Origin: an uncultured Litorivicinus sp.
Lineage (GTDB): Bacteria > Pseudomonadota > Gammaproteobacteria > Pseudomonadales > Litorivicinaceae
Length of the DNA: 16,436 nucleotides
Direction of reading: 5' to 3'
NCBI GenBank assembly: GCA_938091715.1
Contig: CALKMT010000128.1
Span: forward strand, 1-16,436
Each line of letters opens with the position of its first letter. Position 1 is the first letter of the stretch. The notes beneath the pieces are model-generated. The model was given only the letters and a program-made list of their open reading frames with translations. It did not search any database and was not told the origin of the DNA. The translations under genes were made by a program, and so were the position numbers. Below are positions 7,057 to 13,732 of the stretch, one piece after another.

Positions 7057-7746
7057 GTGAAAAAACAGGACAAATCTGACAACGCACTCGCCCTGCGGCT
7101 GAAACCCAGCCGGGGCATGCTGTGGTTAATGATCCCGGTGCTGATGGCGCTGATTCTGATCTTGAACCTGACGGCCCCAGGGCCCGATCAGCAACCCACC
7201 AAAGCAGATCATGCCCTGTGGTTGCTGGACCCCAAGGCACGCCTGATTAGTCTGATTACTGACCAACCCACCCCCTGGCAACAGGCACTGAATCAAAGGT
7301 TCCCCGAGGCCGTGGTCGAGATCCGAGACCTGGGCCCGATGCAGGCGTTACGCATTCGTGGACCCAGTGACTGGCTGACACAGGACTGGCCGGCCCCTGT
7401 CCATGCGCTGGTGGTCATGCATGACATTGAGCTGGCCCAATGGGAGTCTGCGATCAGCCGCCTATCACCCCAAGCGAATCTGCCCCGGCCCAGAGCGCAA
7501 GACGATTTTATTCAACGGGTGTTGGCATCCAGACTGGCCGAGCAGGCCAGCCCCGAAGCCCAATTTGACGGCCAGCGCCTGCGCCTGATTGAGCAATTAA
7601 CCCAGGCCAGCGGCGGCAACGATGCACAGATCGCCCTGCTGGAGCGCATGGCCTTGGAAAACTTACCCCTCGCCTGGCCGCAACAAACGGTCAACACCCT
7701 GCAATCTCTAACGTTTCAAGAGCTGTCCCCATGGCTGACACCCTAA
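7057..7746 (+). CDS. Unrecognised membrane-anchored protein, possible M16 peptidase remnant
   Basis: I do not firmly recognise this 229-residue protein. It starts MKKQDKSDNALALRLK, basic and cytoplasmic, then has one hydrophobic span (about 22-40). A soluble part of about 190 residues follows, presumably periplasmic. There is no HxxEH zinc motif, no cysteine pattern and no nucleotide-binding motif. In Pseudomonas the slot between ftsY and rsmD holds two M16 (pitrilysin-like) peptidases. The C-terminus here (ENLPLAWPQQTVNTLQSLT, about 199-217) resembles the end of such proteins, so a shrunken non-catalytic relative is possible; that is inference. The GTG at 7057 has no ribosome binding site; an ATG at 7117 would remove the basic N-terminus. 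The end overlaps rsmD by 16 nt, which argues that the frame is real. Confidence 0.7.
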   Translation: MKKQDKSDNALALRLKPSRGMLWLMIPVLMALILILNLTAPGPDQQPTKADHALWLLDPKARLISLITDQPTPWQQALNQRFPEAVVEIRDLGPMQALRIRGPSDWLTQDWPAPVHALVVMHDIELAQWESAISRLSPQANLPRPRAQDDFIQRVLASRLAEQASPEAQFDGQRLRLIEQLTQASGGNDAQIALLERMALENLPLAWPQQTVNTLQSLTFQELSPWLTP

Positions 7747-8267
7747 CCCTGCGCATCTCAGGCGGCAGCCTGCGCGGTCGCAAACTGACCCTGCCCAACC
7801 AACCCGGCTTGCGGCCAACGCCCTCGCGAGTTCGCGAAACGCTGTTTAACTGGTTGCAAGGCTGGCTTGAAAATCAGCGTGTGCTGGATCTGTTTGCCGG
7901 TGCCGGAGGCTTGTCCCTCGAGGCCCTGTCCCGGGGTGCGGGCTCGGTTGATGCGGTTGAACAGGATCGCGATTTGGCCCAGGCCTTACGCGACACCGCC
8001 GCAGACTGGCGGTTAGAGGGCTTGCAAGTGCATCAGGGCAATGGACTAAGCTTGGCCTTAGCTGGCCCCTTTGATCTGGTCTTCATCGACCCACCCTTTG
8101 GGCGGTCCATGGTCGCGCCTGCGCTAGAAAGAATCGCACCGCTCTTGGCCGACGGCGCCATGGTGGCGGTTGAGCACGAAAAGGGCGTGACCCTCCCCTC
8201 TGGCTGGATTGAGTTAAAGCGCACTCAAGCCGGCCAAGAGCACTTGTGCTTGCTGGAGCGCGCTTGA
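7731..8267 (+). CDS. rsmD: 16S rRNA (guanine-966-N2)-methyltransferase
   Basis: RsmD methylates N2 of G966 in 16S rRNA within the assembling 30S subunit. At 178 residues it is of family length. The N-terminal block RISGGSLRGRKL (8-19) and RPTPSRVRETLFNWL (28-42) are typical of RsmD. The SAM loop is LDLFAGAGGLSLEALSRGA (52-70), followed by the acidic residue of VEQD. The catalytic motif is DPPF (120-123), the (D/N)PPF variant of base N-methyltransferases. The ATG lies 16 nt inside the end of the preceding gene. The stop overlaps the next gene by TTGA (8264-8267). The ftsY-(x)-rsmD neighbourhood is conserved in gammaproteobacteria. Confidence 0.95.
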   Translation: MADTLTLRISGGSLRGRKLTLPNQPGLRPTPSRVRETLFNWLQGWLENQRVLDLFAGAGGLSLEALSRGAGSVDAVEQDRDLAQALRDTAADWRLEGLQVHQGNGLSLALAGPFDLVFIDPPFGRSMVAPALERIAPLLADGAMVAVEHEKGVTLPSGWIELKRTQAGQEHLCLLERA

Positions 8268-9217
8268 GCTATCGCGCGCCCTGGTGGCTGGCCAACCGGC
8301 ATGCGCAATCCGTGTTACCCACCCGTTTTCGCTACCTGCCCAACCCGGGCGTTTGGCGTCACATCGAAACCCGCGACGGGGATCGTCTGGAAGTCAAAAC
8401 GGTTGAACAGGGCGCACCCTTGGCCTTGATATTGCACGGCCTCGGCGGCTGTGCCGAGTCGCTGTACGTGCGGGGAATGCAGCGCGCATTAAACCGCGCC
8501 GGCTTTTCCACCTGGGCTTGGAACGCCCGAGGGGCCGGACGCCCGAACTTGAGAGGGGATACCTACCACGGTGGTCGCTACTGCGATGTCCAGGATCTGA
8601 TTCAGGCCGCAGGTGCGCGGCCCATGGTGGCCGTGGGGTTCTCGCTTGGGGCTGCCATGTTGGTCAACACCCTCGGCCGCAGCGCCCCAGGCATTCAGGC
8701 GGCGGTTGCCGTCAGTTGCCCCTTTGGTTTTGTCGACAACGTGGCGCATCTCGACGGCCCCCGAGGGCGAATCTATCGCCACTATTTGTTACACCGTTTG
8801 CGTCATATGGCACGGCGCAAGCGCGCCTATGGTCAAGCCATGGGCGCCGACTGGGCGCACCGTTATCCGGGGGATTCAGAATTATCCCGACTGCGCACCT
8901 TTCAGGCCTTTGACGATCGCTTAACTGCGCCTTTAAACGGTTTTCAGGACGCCATGGATCTGTACCGCGGGGTCGATCCGGCCCAGGTGCTTGACCATGT
9001 GCAAGCTCCGCTATTGATGCTGCAAGCGGATGATGACCCGCTGTTTGTGGACCACGCGCGCCCCCCAACCCCCCTGCCAAAGTCGTGCGAGTTTGAATTG
9101 ACCCGGGGAGGAGGCCATGTAGGCTTTGTGCATGGCCCATGGCCCTGGCAGGCCCAGTACTATGCCGAGCAGCGCGCCGTGGACTTTTTGACCTCGCACC
9201 TAGGAGACCTCAAATGA
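8264..9217 (+). CDS. YheT-family alpha/beta hydrolase
   Basis: This is an alpha/beta-hydrolase of the YheT/EMB8-like family, probably a cytoplasmic esterase or hydrolase of unknown physiological substrate. From TTG 8264 it has 317 residues. The opening APWWLANRHAQSVLPTRFR (5-23) is the family's N-terminal signature (P-x-x-x-x-N-x-H-x-Q-x-x-x-P). HGLGG (58-62) forms the oxyanion region, GFSLGA (125-130) is the nucleophile elbow with Ser127, DDDP (256-259) supplies the acid, and GGGHVGF holds His285. TTG at 8264 is favoured because GGAG lies 5 nt upstream and the start overlaps the rsmD stop (TTGA). A GTG at 8246 would add six residues. The stop overlaps coaD by ATGA. The symbol yheT would fit only at family level. 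Confidence 0.88.
   Translation: MSYRAPWWLANRHAQSVLPTRFRYLPNPGVWRHIETRDGDRLEVKTVEQGAPLALILHGLGGCAESLYVRGMQRALNRAGFSTWAWNARGAGRPNLRGDTYHGGRYCDVQDLIQAAGARPMVAVGFSLGAAMLVNTLGRSAPGIQAAVAVSCPFGFVDNVAHLDGPRGRIYRHYLLHRLRHMARRKRAYGQAMGADWAHRYPGDSELSRLRTFQAFDDRLTAPLNGFQDAMDLYRGVDPAQVLDHVQAPLLMLQADDDPLFVDHARPPTPLPKSCEFELTRGGGHVGFVHGPWPWQAQYYAEQRAVDFLTSHLGDLK
9202..9207 (+). promoter_or_regulatory. Ribosome binding site of coaD
   Basis: AGGAGA, 6 nt before the ATG at 9214. It decides the coaD start against the longer open frame from 9139, which would add 25 residues from inside the hydrolase gene. Confidence 0.85.
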
Positions 9218-9696
9218 GCGTCGTGGCCCTGTACCCTGGCACCTTCGATCCCATCACCTTGGGGCACGTCCATGTCGTCGAGCGGGCCAGTGTGCTGTTT
9301 GACACCGTTGTGGTCTCGGTCGCCGAAAGCCCCAACAAACAGCCCTTGTTCGATCTGCAGACCCGGGTGCGCCTGGCCGAGGACGCGCTGAAACACCTGG
9401 ACAATATCGTGGTCACTGGCTTCAGCGGACTGCTGGCCAAATTTGCCAAGCAACACAATGCCAAGGTGCTCTTGCGAGGCCTGCGGGCGGTGGCTGACTT
9501 TGAATATGAGCTACAACTGGCCAACATGAACCGGGCACTCGAACCGGAATTGGACTCACTCTTTCTGACACCGGTCGAGCGTTTCAGTTATATTTCTTCT
9601 ACTTTAGTTCGAGAGGTTGCCCGCTTAGGGGGTGACATCAATCAGTTCGTGACGCCCAACGTGGCCCAGGCACTCAAAGAGGCATATCAAAACTAA
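9214..9696 (+). CDS. coaD: Phosphopantetheine adenylyltransferase (PPAT)
   Basis: CoaD transfers AMP from ATP to 4'-phosphopantetheine, giving dephospho-CoA, the fourth step of CoA synthesis. The 160-residue length is exactly typical. The start strand ALYPGTFDPITLGH (5-18) contains the nucleotidyltransferase (T/H)xGH motif with His18. Lys42 follows in the SPNKQPLF loop. RGLRAVADFEYE (88-99) is the conserved substrate and ATP-binding block. ISSTLVRE (127-134) is the second ATP-binding motif. The ATG overlaps the hydrolase stop (ATGA), and the TAA shares a base with the ferredoxin ATG (TAATG). coaBC, which makes the CoaD substrate, is about 3 kb away in the window but in another unit. Confidence 0.98.
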   Translation: MSVVALYPGTFDPITLGHVHVVERASVLFDTVVVSVAESPNKQPLFDLQTRVRLAEDALKHLDNIVVTGFSGLLAKFAKQHNAKVLLRGLRAVADFEYELQLANMNRALEPELDSLFLTPVERFSYISSTLVREVARLGGDINQFVTPNVAQALKEAYQN

Positions 9697-9938
9697 TGGC
9701 TTTGTACATCACCGACGACTGCATCAATTGTGACGTTTGTGAACCCGAGTGCCCGAACAACGCGATCAGCCCCGGGGAAGAGATTTTCATCATCGACCCC
9801 AACCTGTGTACCGAATGCGTCGGACATTTTGACGAACCCCAGTGCCAGCAAGTCTGTCCGGTGGATTGCATCCCCAAAGACCCAAACCACGTAGAAGACC
9901 ACGACCAACTGATGGCCAAATATCAGCGCATTACCTAA
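9696..9938 (+). CDS. YfhL-type 2[4Fe-4S] ferredoxin
   Basis: A small electron carrier of 80 residues with two 4Fe-4S sites of the Allochromatium-type (Alvin) ferredoxin, as in E. coli YfhL and the Pseudomonas Fdx next to coaD. Cysteines are at 9, 12, 15 and 19 (CxxCxxCxxxCP) and at 38, 41, 50, 54 and 58. The eight residues between Cys41 and Cys50 are the loop insertion that marks this class, and an extra C-terminal stretch (59-80) is also typical. It follows coaD with a 1-nt overlap (TAATG), and its stop overlaps mutM on the opposite strand. The redox partner is not evident from context. Confidence 0.93.
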   Translation: MALYITDDCINCDVCEPECPNNAISPGEEIFIIDPNLCTECVGHFDEPQCQQVCPVDCIPKDPNHVEDHDQLMAKYQRIT

Positions 9939-10756
9939 CGCTGACAGCTTGGGCACCAAACCGAGGTGCGCTGACCGACCGTGGCGGTCTTTAGCGGCGT
10001 CTGACAGTGCAGGCACCCCTCACCCGTACGTCCATAAACCTGCAAGGTTTGCGCAAAATACCCTGGCTGCCCGTCGGAATTAACGAAGTCCCGTAACGTG
10101 GATCCGCCTTGGTCGATCGCCCGGTGCAACACGGTTTTGATCTCATCCGCCAGGGTCAAATAGCGCATCAGGCTAATACGACCCGCGGGGCGATTGGGCG
10201 CGATGCCCGCAGCAAACAACGCCTCGGTGGCGTATATGTTGCCGACCCCGACGACCACCGCGTTATCCATAATAAAGGGCTTAACCGGGCCTTTCTTGCC
10301 GCGACTGCGCTCGAACAATCGATGTCCATCAAAGTCATGGGTCAAGGGTTCAGGCCCCAACCCAGCCAAGCGCGGATGGCTGGACAAATCGCCGGTTAAA
10401 CAGGCTTCAAAACTGCCAAAGCGCCGGGGATCGTGATAGCGCGCTTGCCGGCCGCTGGCCAGGGTCAGTAATAAATGGTCGTGTTTTTTCAGCGCCTCGC
10501 GAGGATCGCAGATCCGCCAGGAGCCGCTCATACCCAAATGCGAAATCAGACTGAATCCCGACGCCAGGTGCACCAACATCAGTTTTGAGCGGCGCTCAAG
10601 GCGCAGGATCTGATCGCCCACCAGGCGATCAGACAGTTCGCCATCCACAGGCCAACGCAGCCGGCTATCCCGAATCTCAAAGGCAGCGATGTCCTGTCCG
10701 CATAGGTGCGGCGACAAGCCCCGAGTGGTGGTCTCGACCTCTGGCAACTCTGGCAT
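9935..10756 (-). CDS. mutM: Formamidopyrimidine-DNA glycosylase (Fpg)
   Basis: MutM removes 8-oxoguanine and formamidopyrimidines and nicks the abasic site (bifunctional glycosylase/AP lyase). At 273 residues it has normal length. The N-terminus MPELPEVETT supplies the catalytic Pro2 and Glu3, and Lys58 in ERRSKLMLVHL is the conserved catalytic-domain lysine. HLGMSGSW and HDPRRFG follow, then GVGNIYATEALF of the H2TH region. The C-terminal zinc finger is CLHCQ...CPSCQR (CxxC-x16-CxxC), with the Arg before VWC. The start is fixed by the MPELPEVE motif and by AGGAAAG just upstream. The ribosome binding site lies directly after the rpmG terminator, so no promoter fits between them. It overlaps the ferredoxin gene tail-to-tail by 4 nt. 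Confidence 0.98.
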   Translation of the reverse strand: MPELPEVETTTRGLSPHLCGQDIAAFEIRDSRLRWPVDGELSDRLVGDQILRLERRSKLMLVHLASGFSLISHLGMSGSWRICDPREALKKHDHLLLTLASGRQARYHDPRRFGSFEACLTGDLSSHPRLAGLGPEPLTHDFDGHRLFERSRGKKGPVKPFIMDNAVVVGVGNIYATEALFAAGIAPNRPAGRISLMRYLTLADEIKTVLHRAIDQGGSTLRDFVNSDGQPGYFAQTLQVYGRTGEGCLHCQTPLKTATVGQRTSVWCPSCQR

Positions 10757-10770
10757 GGATTTCTTTCCTG

Positions 10771-10803
10771 CAAAAAAAAGCCCCCAAAAGTGTGGGGGCT
10801 TTT
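10771..10803 (-). terminator. Rho-independent terminator after rpmG
   Basis: On the minus strand: AAAAGCCCCCA, loop CACTTT, TGGGGGCTTTT, running into eight T in all. The 11-bp stem includes five G-C pairs in a row plus one more. It lies about 18 nt past the rpmG stop. It is partly symmetrical, but the longer T-run is on the minus strand, so it acts for rpmB-rpmG. The mutM ribosome binding site follows at once. Confidence 0.92.
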
Positions 10804-10820
10804 CGCTCTACTGCAAAGCC

Positions 10821-10976
10821 TTACTTGATCTTGGCTTCTTTGTAGATGACATGCTGACGAACGACGGGATCAAACTTTTTGATTTCCATCTTTTCGGGCA
10901 TGGTGCGTTTGTTCTTGGTGGTGGTGTAGAAGTGACCAGTGTTGGCACTCGAAACCAGCTTAATTTTATCGCGCAT
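10821..10976 (-). CDS. rpmG: 50S ribosomal protein L33
   Basis: L33 is a small protein near the E site of the large subunit. This 51-residue gene reads MRDKIKLVSSANTGHFYTTT at the N-terminus, then KNKRTMPEKMEIKKFDPVVR, and ends HVIYKEAKIK, an almost textbook gammaproteobacterial L33. It lacks the CxxC pairs, so it is the zinc-independent form. The ribosome binding site AAGGAG is 8 nt before the ATG and overlaps the rpmB stop. Only 12 nt separate the two genes, which form one operon with a terminator after rpmG. Confidence 0.98.
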   Translation of the reverse strand: MRDKIKLVSSANTGHFYTTTKNKRTMPEKMEIKKFDPVVRQHVIYKEAKIK

Positions 10977-10984
10977 CTCTACTG

Positions 10985-10990
10985 CTCCTT
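10985..10990 (-). promoter_or_regulatory. Ribosome binding site of rpmG
   Basis: AAGGAG on the minus strand, 8 nt before the rpmG ATG. Its first two bases are part of the rpmB stop codon TAA, so translation of the two ribosomal proteins is likely coupled. Confidence 0.85.
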
Positions 10991-11225
10991 AAACTTTTTG
11001 GCCTTGGGCACGCAGATCGGACAAAACGGCATCGATGCCTTTCTTGTCGATGATACGCATACCTTTGCTTGAAACTCGCAGGCGAACAAAACGGTTTTCA
11101 GTCGCAACCCAAAATCTGTGGTACTGCAGATTGGGCAAAAAACGACGACGCGTTCTGATTTTTGAGTGCGATACGTTGTTACCGGTAGCAGGCCGCTTGC
11201 CGGTCACTTGGCACACCTTTGACAT
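10989..11225 (-). CDS. rpmB: 50S ribosomal protein L28
   Basis: L28 is a late-assembling large-subunit protein. The 78-residue sequence begins MSKVCQVTGKRPATGNNVSH, followed by KIRTRRRFLPNLQYHRFWV and a basic tail ending AQGQKV, as in other gammaproteobacteria. It has one cysteine (in VCQVTGK) and lacks the four-Cys zinc pattern, so it is the zinc-free type, matching its L33 partner. AGAGGA lies 5 nt before the ATG. A promoter about 85 nt upstream leaves a GC-rich leader in which I see only weak pairing (CCAGC/GCTGG). Confidence 0.98.
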   Translation of the reverse strand: MSKVCQVTGKRPATGNNVSHSKIRTRRRFLPNLQYHRFWVATENRFVRLRVSSKGMRIIDKKGIDAVLSDLRAQGQKV

Positions 11226-11310
11226 GAGGGTCCTCTCTATAAGTTCTGGCTTAATTCGGGCGGCCAGCCCCGCTGACGCGCTGGGCGGTCAACCTTAAAA
11301 ATGGCGCGAG

Positions 11311-11339
11311 AAGATACCAAGCCACAAAGCAAAGCTCAA
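11311..11339 (-). promoter_or_regulatory. Promoter of rpmB-rpmG
   Basis: On the minus strand, TTGAGC, a 17-nt spacer and TATCTT, within the 118-nt gap between radC and rpmB. The -35 box starts only five bases after the radC stop. Transcription would start near 11304, giving a leader of roughly 80 nt. It is the best match in the gap by eye. Confidence 0.5.
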
Positions 11340-11343
11340 CCCC

Positions 11344-11958
11344 TCACGCGGCTTTATTCTGCGCCTTGATGGAACAAATGCCCTGTGCTGTGACGACAAA
11401 ATGATCCACCAACTCAACATCCAACCCTTTTAGTACCTGGGTTAACCGATCCGTCAACGCAATGTCCGATGCCGAAGCGCGCAACTGACCGCTGGGATGG
11501 TTATGGGCCAATATGACCGAGGTCGCGCCGCTTTCGATCACACCGCGCACCAGTTCGCGGGGATACACCCGCGCTTCGTTGATTGTGCCGATGGACAGTA
11601 CGCGACACTCGACCAGATGCAAAGAAGAATCCAAGAACAACGCCAGCACTTGCTCTTGACCCAAGCCGCCCAAGCGATGCTGCAAGTACTCTTTAACCTG
11701 CCCAGGATGGGTCAAGGCTTGGCGCGAGACGTCTTGGCCCAGCCAGCGCAGTTTCAAATGATGCCAGGCCAGCAAACTCGCCCAGCGCTCAAAGCTGACC
11801 TGCGTCGGCACCCCCAAGCGACTGCCCTGCACCAAGGCGTTGCGTTCGGCTTGAGTGCAATTACACGGCTGATCAAAGGCCACCAGCGCCAGCTCATCGT
11901 CCGTAAGGCTGCTAGGTCCGAGCTTGGTTAAGCGCTCGATACAACTCGACTTCATCAT
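11344..11958 (-). CDS. radC: RadC family JAB/MPN+ domain protein
   Basis: RadC-family (UPF0758) proteins carry a JAB/MPN+ metal-dependent hydrolase fold. The cellular role is unresolved: the old repair phenotype in E. coli was reassigned to recG. From ATG 11958 the protein has 204 residues. The JAMM motif is intact: Glu in ARVYPRELVRGVIE, then AHNHPSGQLRASASD, with His-x-His and the distal Ser and Asp. The N-terminal region keeps only traces of the usual opening (ERLTKLGPSSLTDDELALVA) and lacks the usual LLAILLRTG stretch. The start at 11958 is set by AGGGAG 6 nt upstream. A longer TTG reading to 12021 runs into the promoter region of coaBC and looks non-coding. No terminator is visible; the rpmB promoter starts right after the stop. 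Confidence 0.92.
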   Translation of the reverse strand: MMKSSCIERLTKLGPSSLTDDELALVAFDQPCNCTQAERNALVQGSRLGVPTQVSFERWASLLAWHHLKLRWLGQDVSRQALTHPGQVKEYLQHRLGGLGQEQVLALFLDSSLHLVECRVLSIGTINEARVYPRELVRGVIESGATSVILAHNHPSGQLRASASDIALTDRLTQVLKGLDVELVDHFVVTAQGICSIKAQNKAA

Positions 11959-11960
11959 TA

Positions 11961-11990
11961 TTGGCTCCCTATGTCGTAGACGCGTATTCT
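11961..11990 (+). promoter_or_regulatory. Candidate promoter of coaBC
   Basis: TTGGCT, 18-nt spacer, TATTCT on the plus strand, in the 72-nt divergent gap between radC and coaBC. Transcription would start near 11997, about 34 nt before the GTG. The -35 overlaps the radC ribosome binding site on the other strand. Confidence 0.4.
11965..11970 (-). promoter_or_regulatory. Ribosome binding site of radC
   Basis: AGGGAG on the minus strand, 6 nt before the ATG at 11958 (a second ATG follows directly at 11955). This decides the start against the upstream TTG at 12021. Confidence 0.75.
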
Positions 11991-12020
11991 GTGGGTCACG
12001 CTCAAGGTTTAAGTCAGACA

Positions 12021-12026
12021 AGGGAG
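12021..12026 (+). promoter_or_regulatory. Ribosome binding site of coaBC
   Basis: AGGGAG, 4 nt before the GTG start at 12031. It supports use of GTG, since no ATG stands near the family's usual start. Confidence 0.7.
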
Positions 12027-12030
12027 TCTT

Positions 12031-13230
12031 GTGGGGTACGTATTATCCAACCGTCGCGTCATCTTGGGCGTCACCGGAGGCATTGCCGCCTATAAAGCCG
12101 CTGAGCTGGTGCGCTCCCTGACCAAGGCCGGTGCTCAGGTGCAGGTCGTCCTGTCCGAAGCCGCCAAGGCGTTCGTAACACCGCTGACCCTGCAAGCCCT
12201 CAGCGGCCATCCAGTGCGCGATAGCCTGCTGGACCCAGAGGCCGAAGCCGGCATGGGTCACATTGAACTGGCTCGTTGGGCCGAGCTGATCTTGATTGCC
12301 CCCGCCACCGCCGACTGCATGGCCCGTCTGGCCGCCGGACGGGGCGATGATCTGCTGACCACGCTGGTGCTGGCCACGCCCGCCCCAGTGCACATTGCCC
12401 CGGCCATGAACCAGCAAATGTGGGCCCAGGCCTCGACCCAAGCAAACCTAGCCACCCTAATTCAACGCGGCATCACGGTGCACGGCCCGGATGCCGGCGA
12501 ACAGGCCTGCGGCGACGTTGGCCTGGGGCGCATGCGCCAGCCCGAGGCTCTGCAATCCGCGATTGAAGACGCCCTGGCCCCACGCTTGTTCGAGGGCAAG
12601 CGGGTAGTTATCACCGCCGGCCCCACCCGAGAAGCCATCGACCCCGTGCGCTATTTGTCCAATCATTCCAGCGGCAAAATGGGCTATGCGCTGGCTTGTG
12701 CTGCCCGGGATGCTGGCGCTCGGGTCACGCTGATCAGTGGCCCCACCGCACTGGCCATGCCCGAGGGCGTGACAGGCGTGTCGGTGACCTCCGCCGAGGA
12801 CATGCTGCACGCCGCCTTGGGCAACATTGAATGCGATTTGTTTGTTGGCTGTGCGGCGGTGTCGGATTATCGCCCTCGACTGGTGGCCGAACAGAAACTG
12901 AAAAAGGGTCAGCAGGACCTGAGCCAAATCGAGCTGATTGAAAATCCGGATATTTTGGCCCAGGTCGCCAGCCACGCTCAGCGTCCCAAGGTTGTTATTG
13001 GGTTTGCCGCGGAAACGCACCAAGCGCTGGCCCATGCCCGGGACAAACTCAGCCGCAAGCAGCTGGATGCCATCTTGGTTAACGAGGTCGGCGACGGACA
13101 GGCCTTTGGCCAGGACGACAATCGACTGCACTGGTGCGATGCCCAACAAACGCTGGACCTGGGCCAAGCCAGCAAAATCGTGCTGGCACAAAAAATCCTA
13201 TCGACACTGCAAGAGCATTTTCCCTTATGA
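12031..13230 (+). CDS. coaBC: Bifunctional PPC decarboxylase / PPC synthetase
   Basis: This enzyme joins 4'-phosphopantothenate to cysteine (CoaB, CTP-dependent) and decarboxylates the product (CoaC, FMN-dependent) to 4'-phosphopantetheine for CoA. The 399 residues hold the CoaC flavoprotein first: GGIAAYKAAELVR (16-28), the catalytic His77 in GHIELARWA, PAMNQQMW (124-131, with the conserved Asn) and Cys160 in ACGDVGLGRM. CoaB starts near 190 with RVVITAGPTREAIDPVR (191-207) and SNHSSGKMGYA (210-220), and continues through NPDIL and VVIGFAAET. The GTG start has a good ribosome binding site. The stop overlaps dut by ATGA, as in other gammaproteobacteria where coaBC-dut is conserved. Confidence 0.98.
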   Translation: MGYVLSNRRVILGVTGGIAAYKAAELVRSLTKAGAQVQVVLSEAAKAFVTPLTLQALSGHPVRDSLLDPEAEAGMGHIELARWAELILIAPATADCMARLAAGRGDDLLTTLVLATPAPVHIAPAMNQQMWAQASTQANLATLIQRGITVHGPDAGEQACGDVGLGRMRQPEALQSAIEDALAPRLFEGKRVVITAGPTREAIDPVRYLSNHSSGKMGYALACAARDAGARVTLISGPTALAMPEGVTGVSVTSAEDMLHAALGNIECDLFVGCAAVSDYRPRLVAEQKLKKGQQDLSQIELIENPDILAQVASHAQRPKVVIGFAAETHQALAHARDKLSRKQLDAILVNEVGDGQAFGQDDNRLHWCDAQQTLDLGQASKIVLAQKILSTLQEHFPL

Positions 13231-13682
13231 AACTGAACGCCAAGATTCTGGACGCGCGTCTGGGCGCCGAGTTCCCCCTGCCGGCACCGGCCACCCCTGG
13301 CTCCGCCGGGGTCGATCTACGCGCCATGATTGACCACCCCCTGACCCTGGAGCCCGGCCAACGCGAGCTGATTCCCACCGGGTTATCGATTCACGTCCAA
13401 GATCCCAATTGGTGCGCCATGTTGATGCCCCGCAGCGGTCAAGGACACAAACGCGGCTTGATCCTGGGCAACACCATCGGGCTGATTGATTCGGATTACC
13501 AAGGGCCGTTAATGGTCAGCCTGTGGAACCGTGGGCAATCGCCGCAGACCATCGAGATTGGCGAGCGCATCGCGCAAATGGTCCTAGTACCGGTGGCAAT
13601 GCCCGAATTTAACTGGGTCGACGAGTATCCCGAGGGCAGCGAACGCGGCGCCGGCGGTTACGGCAGCTCAGGCACTCAATAG
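13227..13682 (+). CDS. dut: dUTP pyrophosphatase
   Basis: Dut hydrolyses dUTP to dUMP and pyrophosphate, preventing uracil incorporation and supplying thymidylate synthesis. The 151-residue trimeric-type enzyme has all five motifs: TPGSAGVDLRA (23-33), PRSGQGHKRG (68-77), GNTIGLIDSDYQG (81-93, with the catalytic Asp), RIAQMVLVP (114-122) and RGAGGYGSSG (140-149, the flexible glycine-rich arm over the substrate). The ATG overlaps the coaBC stop (13227-13230). The frame is open upstream to 13134, but that part lies inside coaBC. Its stop is 14 nt before the first possible start of algC. Confidence 0.98.
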   Translation: MKLNAKILDARLGAEFPLPAPATPGSAGVDLRAMIDHPLTLEPGQRELIPTGLSIHVQDPNWCAMLMPRSGQGHKRGLILGNTIGLIDSDYQGPLMVSLWNRGQSPQTIEIGERIAQMVLVPVAMPEFNWVDEYPEGSERGAGGYGSSGTQ

Positions 13683-13732
13683 CAGCCCGACAAACCTTGA
13701 CTACACTTGTCTCTGGCAGGATTGGGGGCTTT

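Noticed and set aside
11226..11310. Possible regulatory RNA structure in the rpmB leader
   Set aside because: The leader is GC-rich, but only a 5-bp pairing (CCAGC/GCTGG) with an 11-nt loop is evident by eye, which is too weak to call a regulatory element.
11959..12021. 5' extension of radC from a TTG at 12021
   Set aside because: The added residues do not resemble RadC, they overlap the likely coaBC promoter, and a good ribosome binding site supports the ATG at 11958.
12457..13191. Long open frame of 244 codons on the minus strand inside coaBC
   Set aside because: It is antisense to a complete CoaB domain with all motifs. The translation is low in recognisable motifs and rich in Gln, Gly and His, as expected for the shadow of a GC-rich gene.
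13134..13226. 5' extension of dut
   Set aside because: It lies inside coaBC. dUTPases begin just before the K-x-x-x-x-A/D-x-R region, and the ATG at 13227 gives the normal 151 residues.
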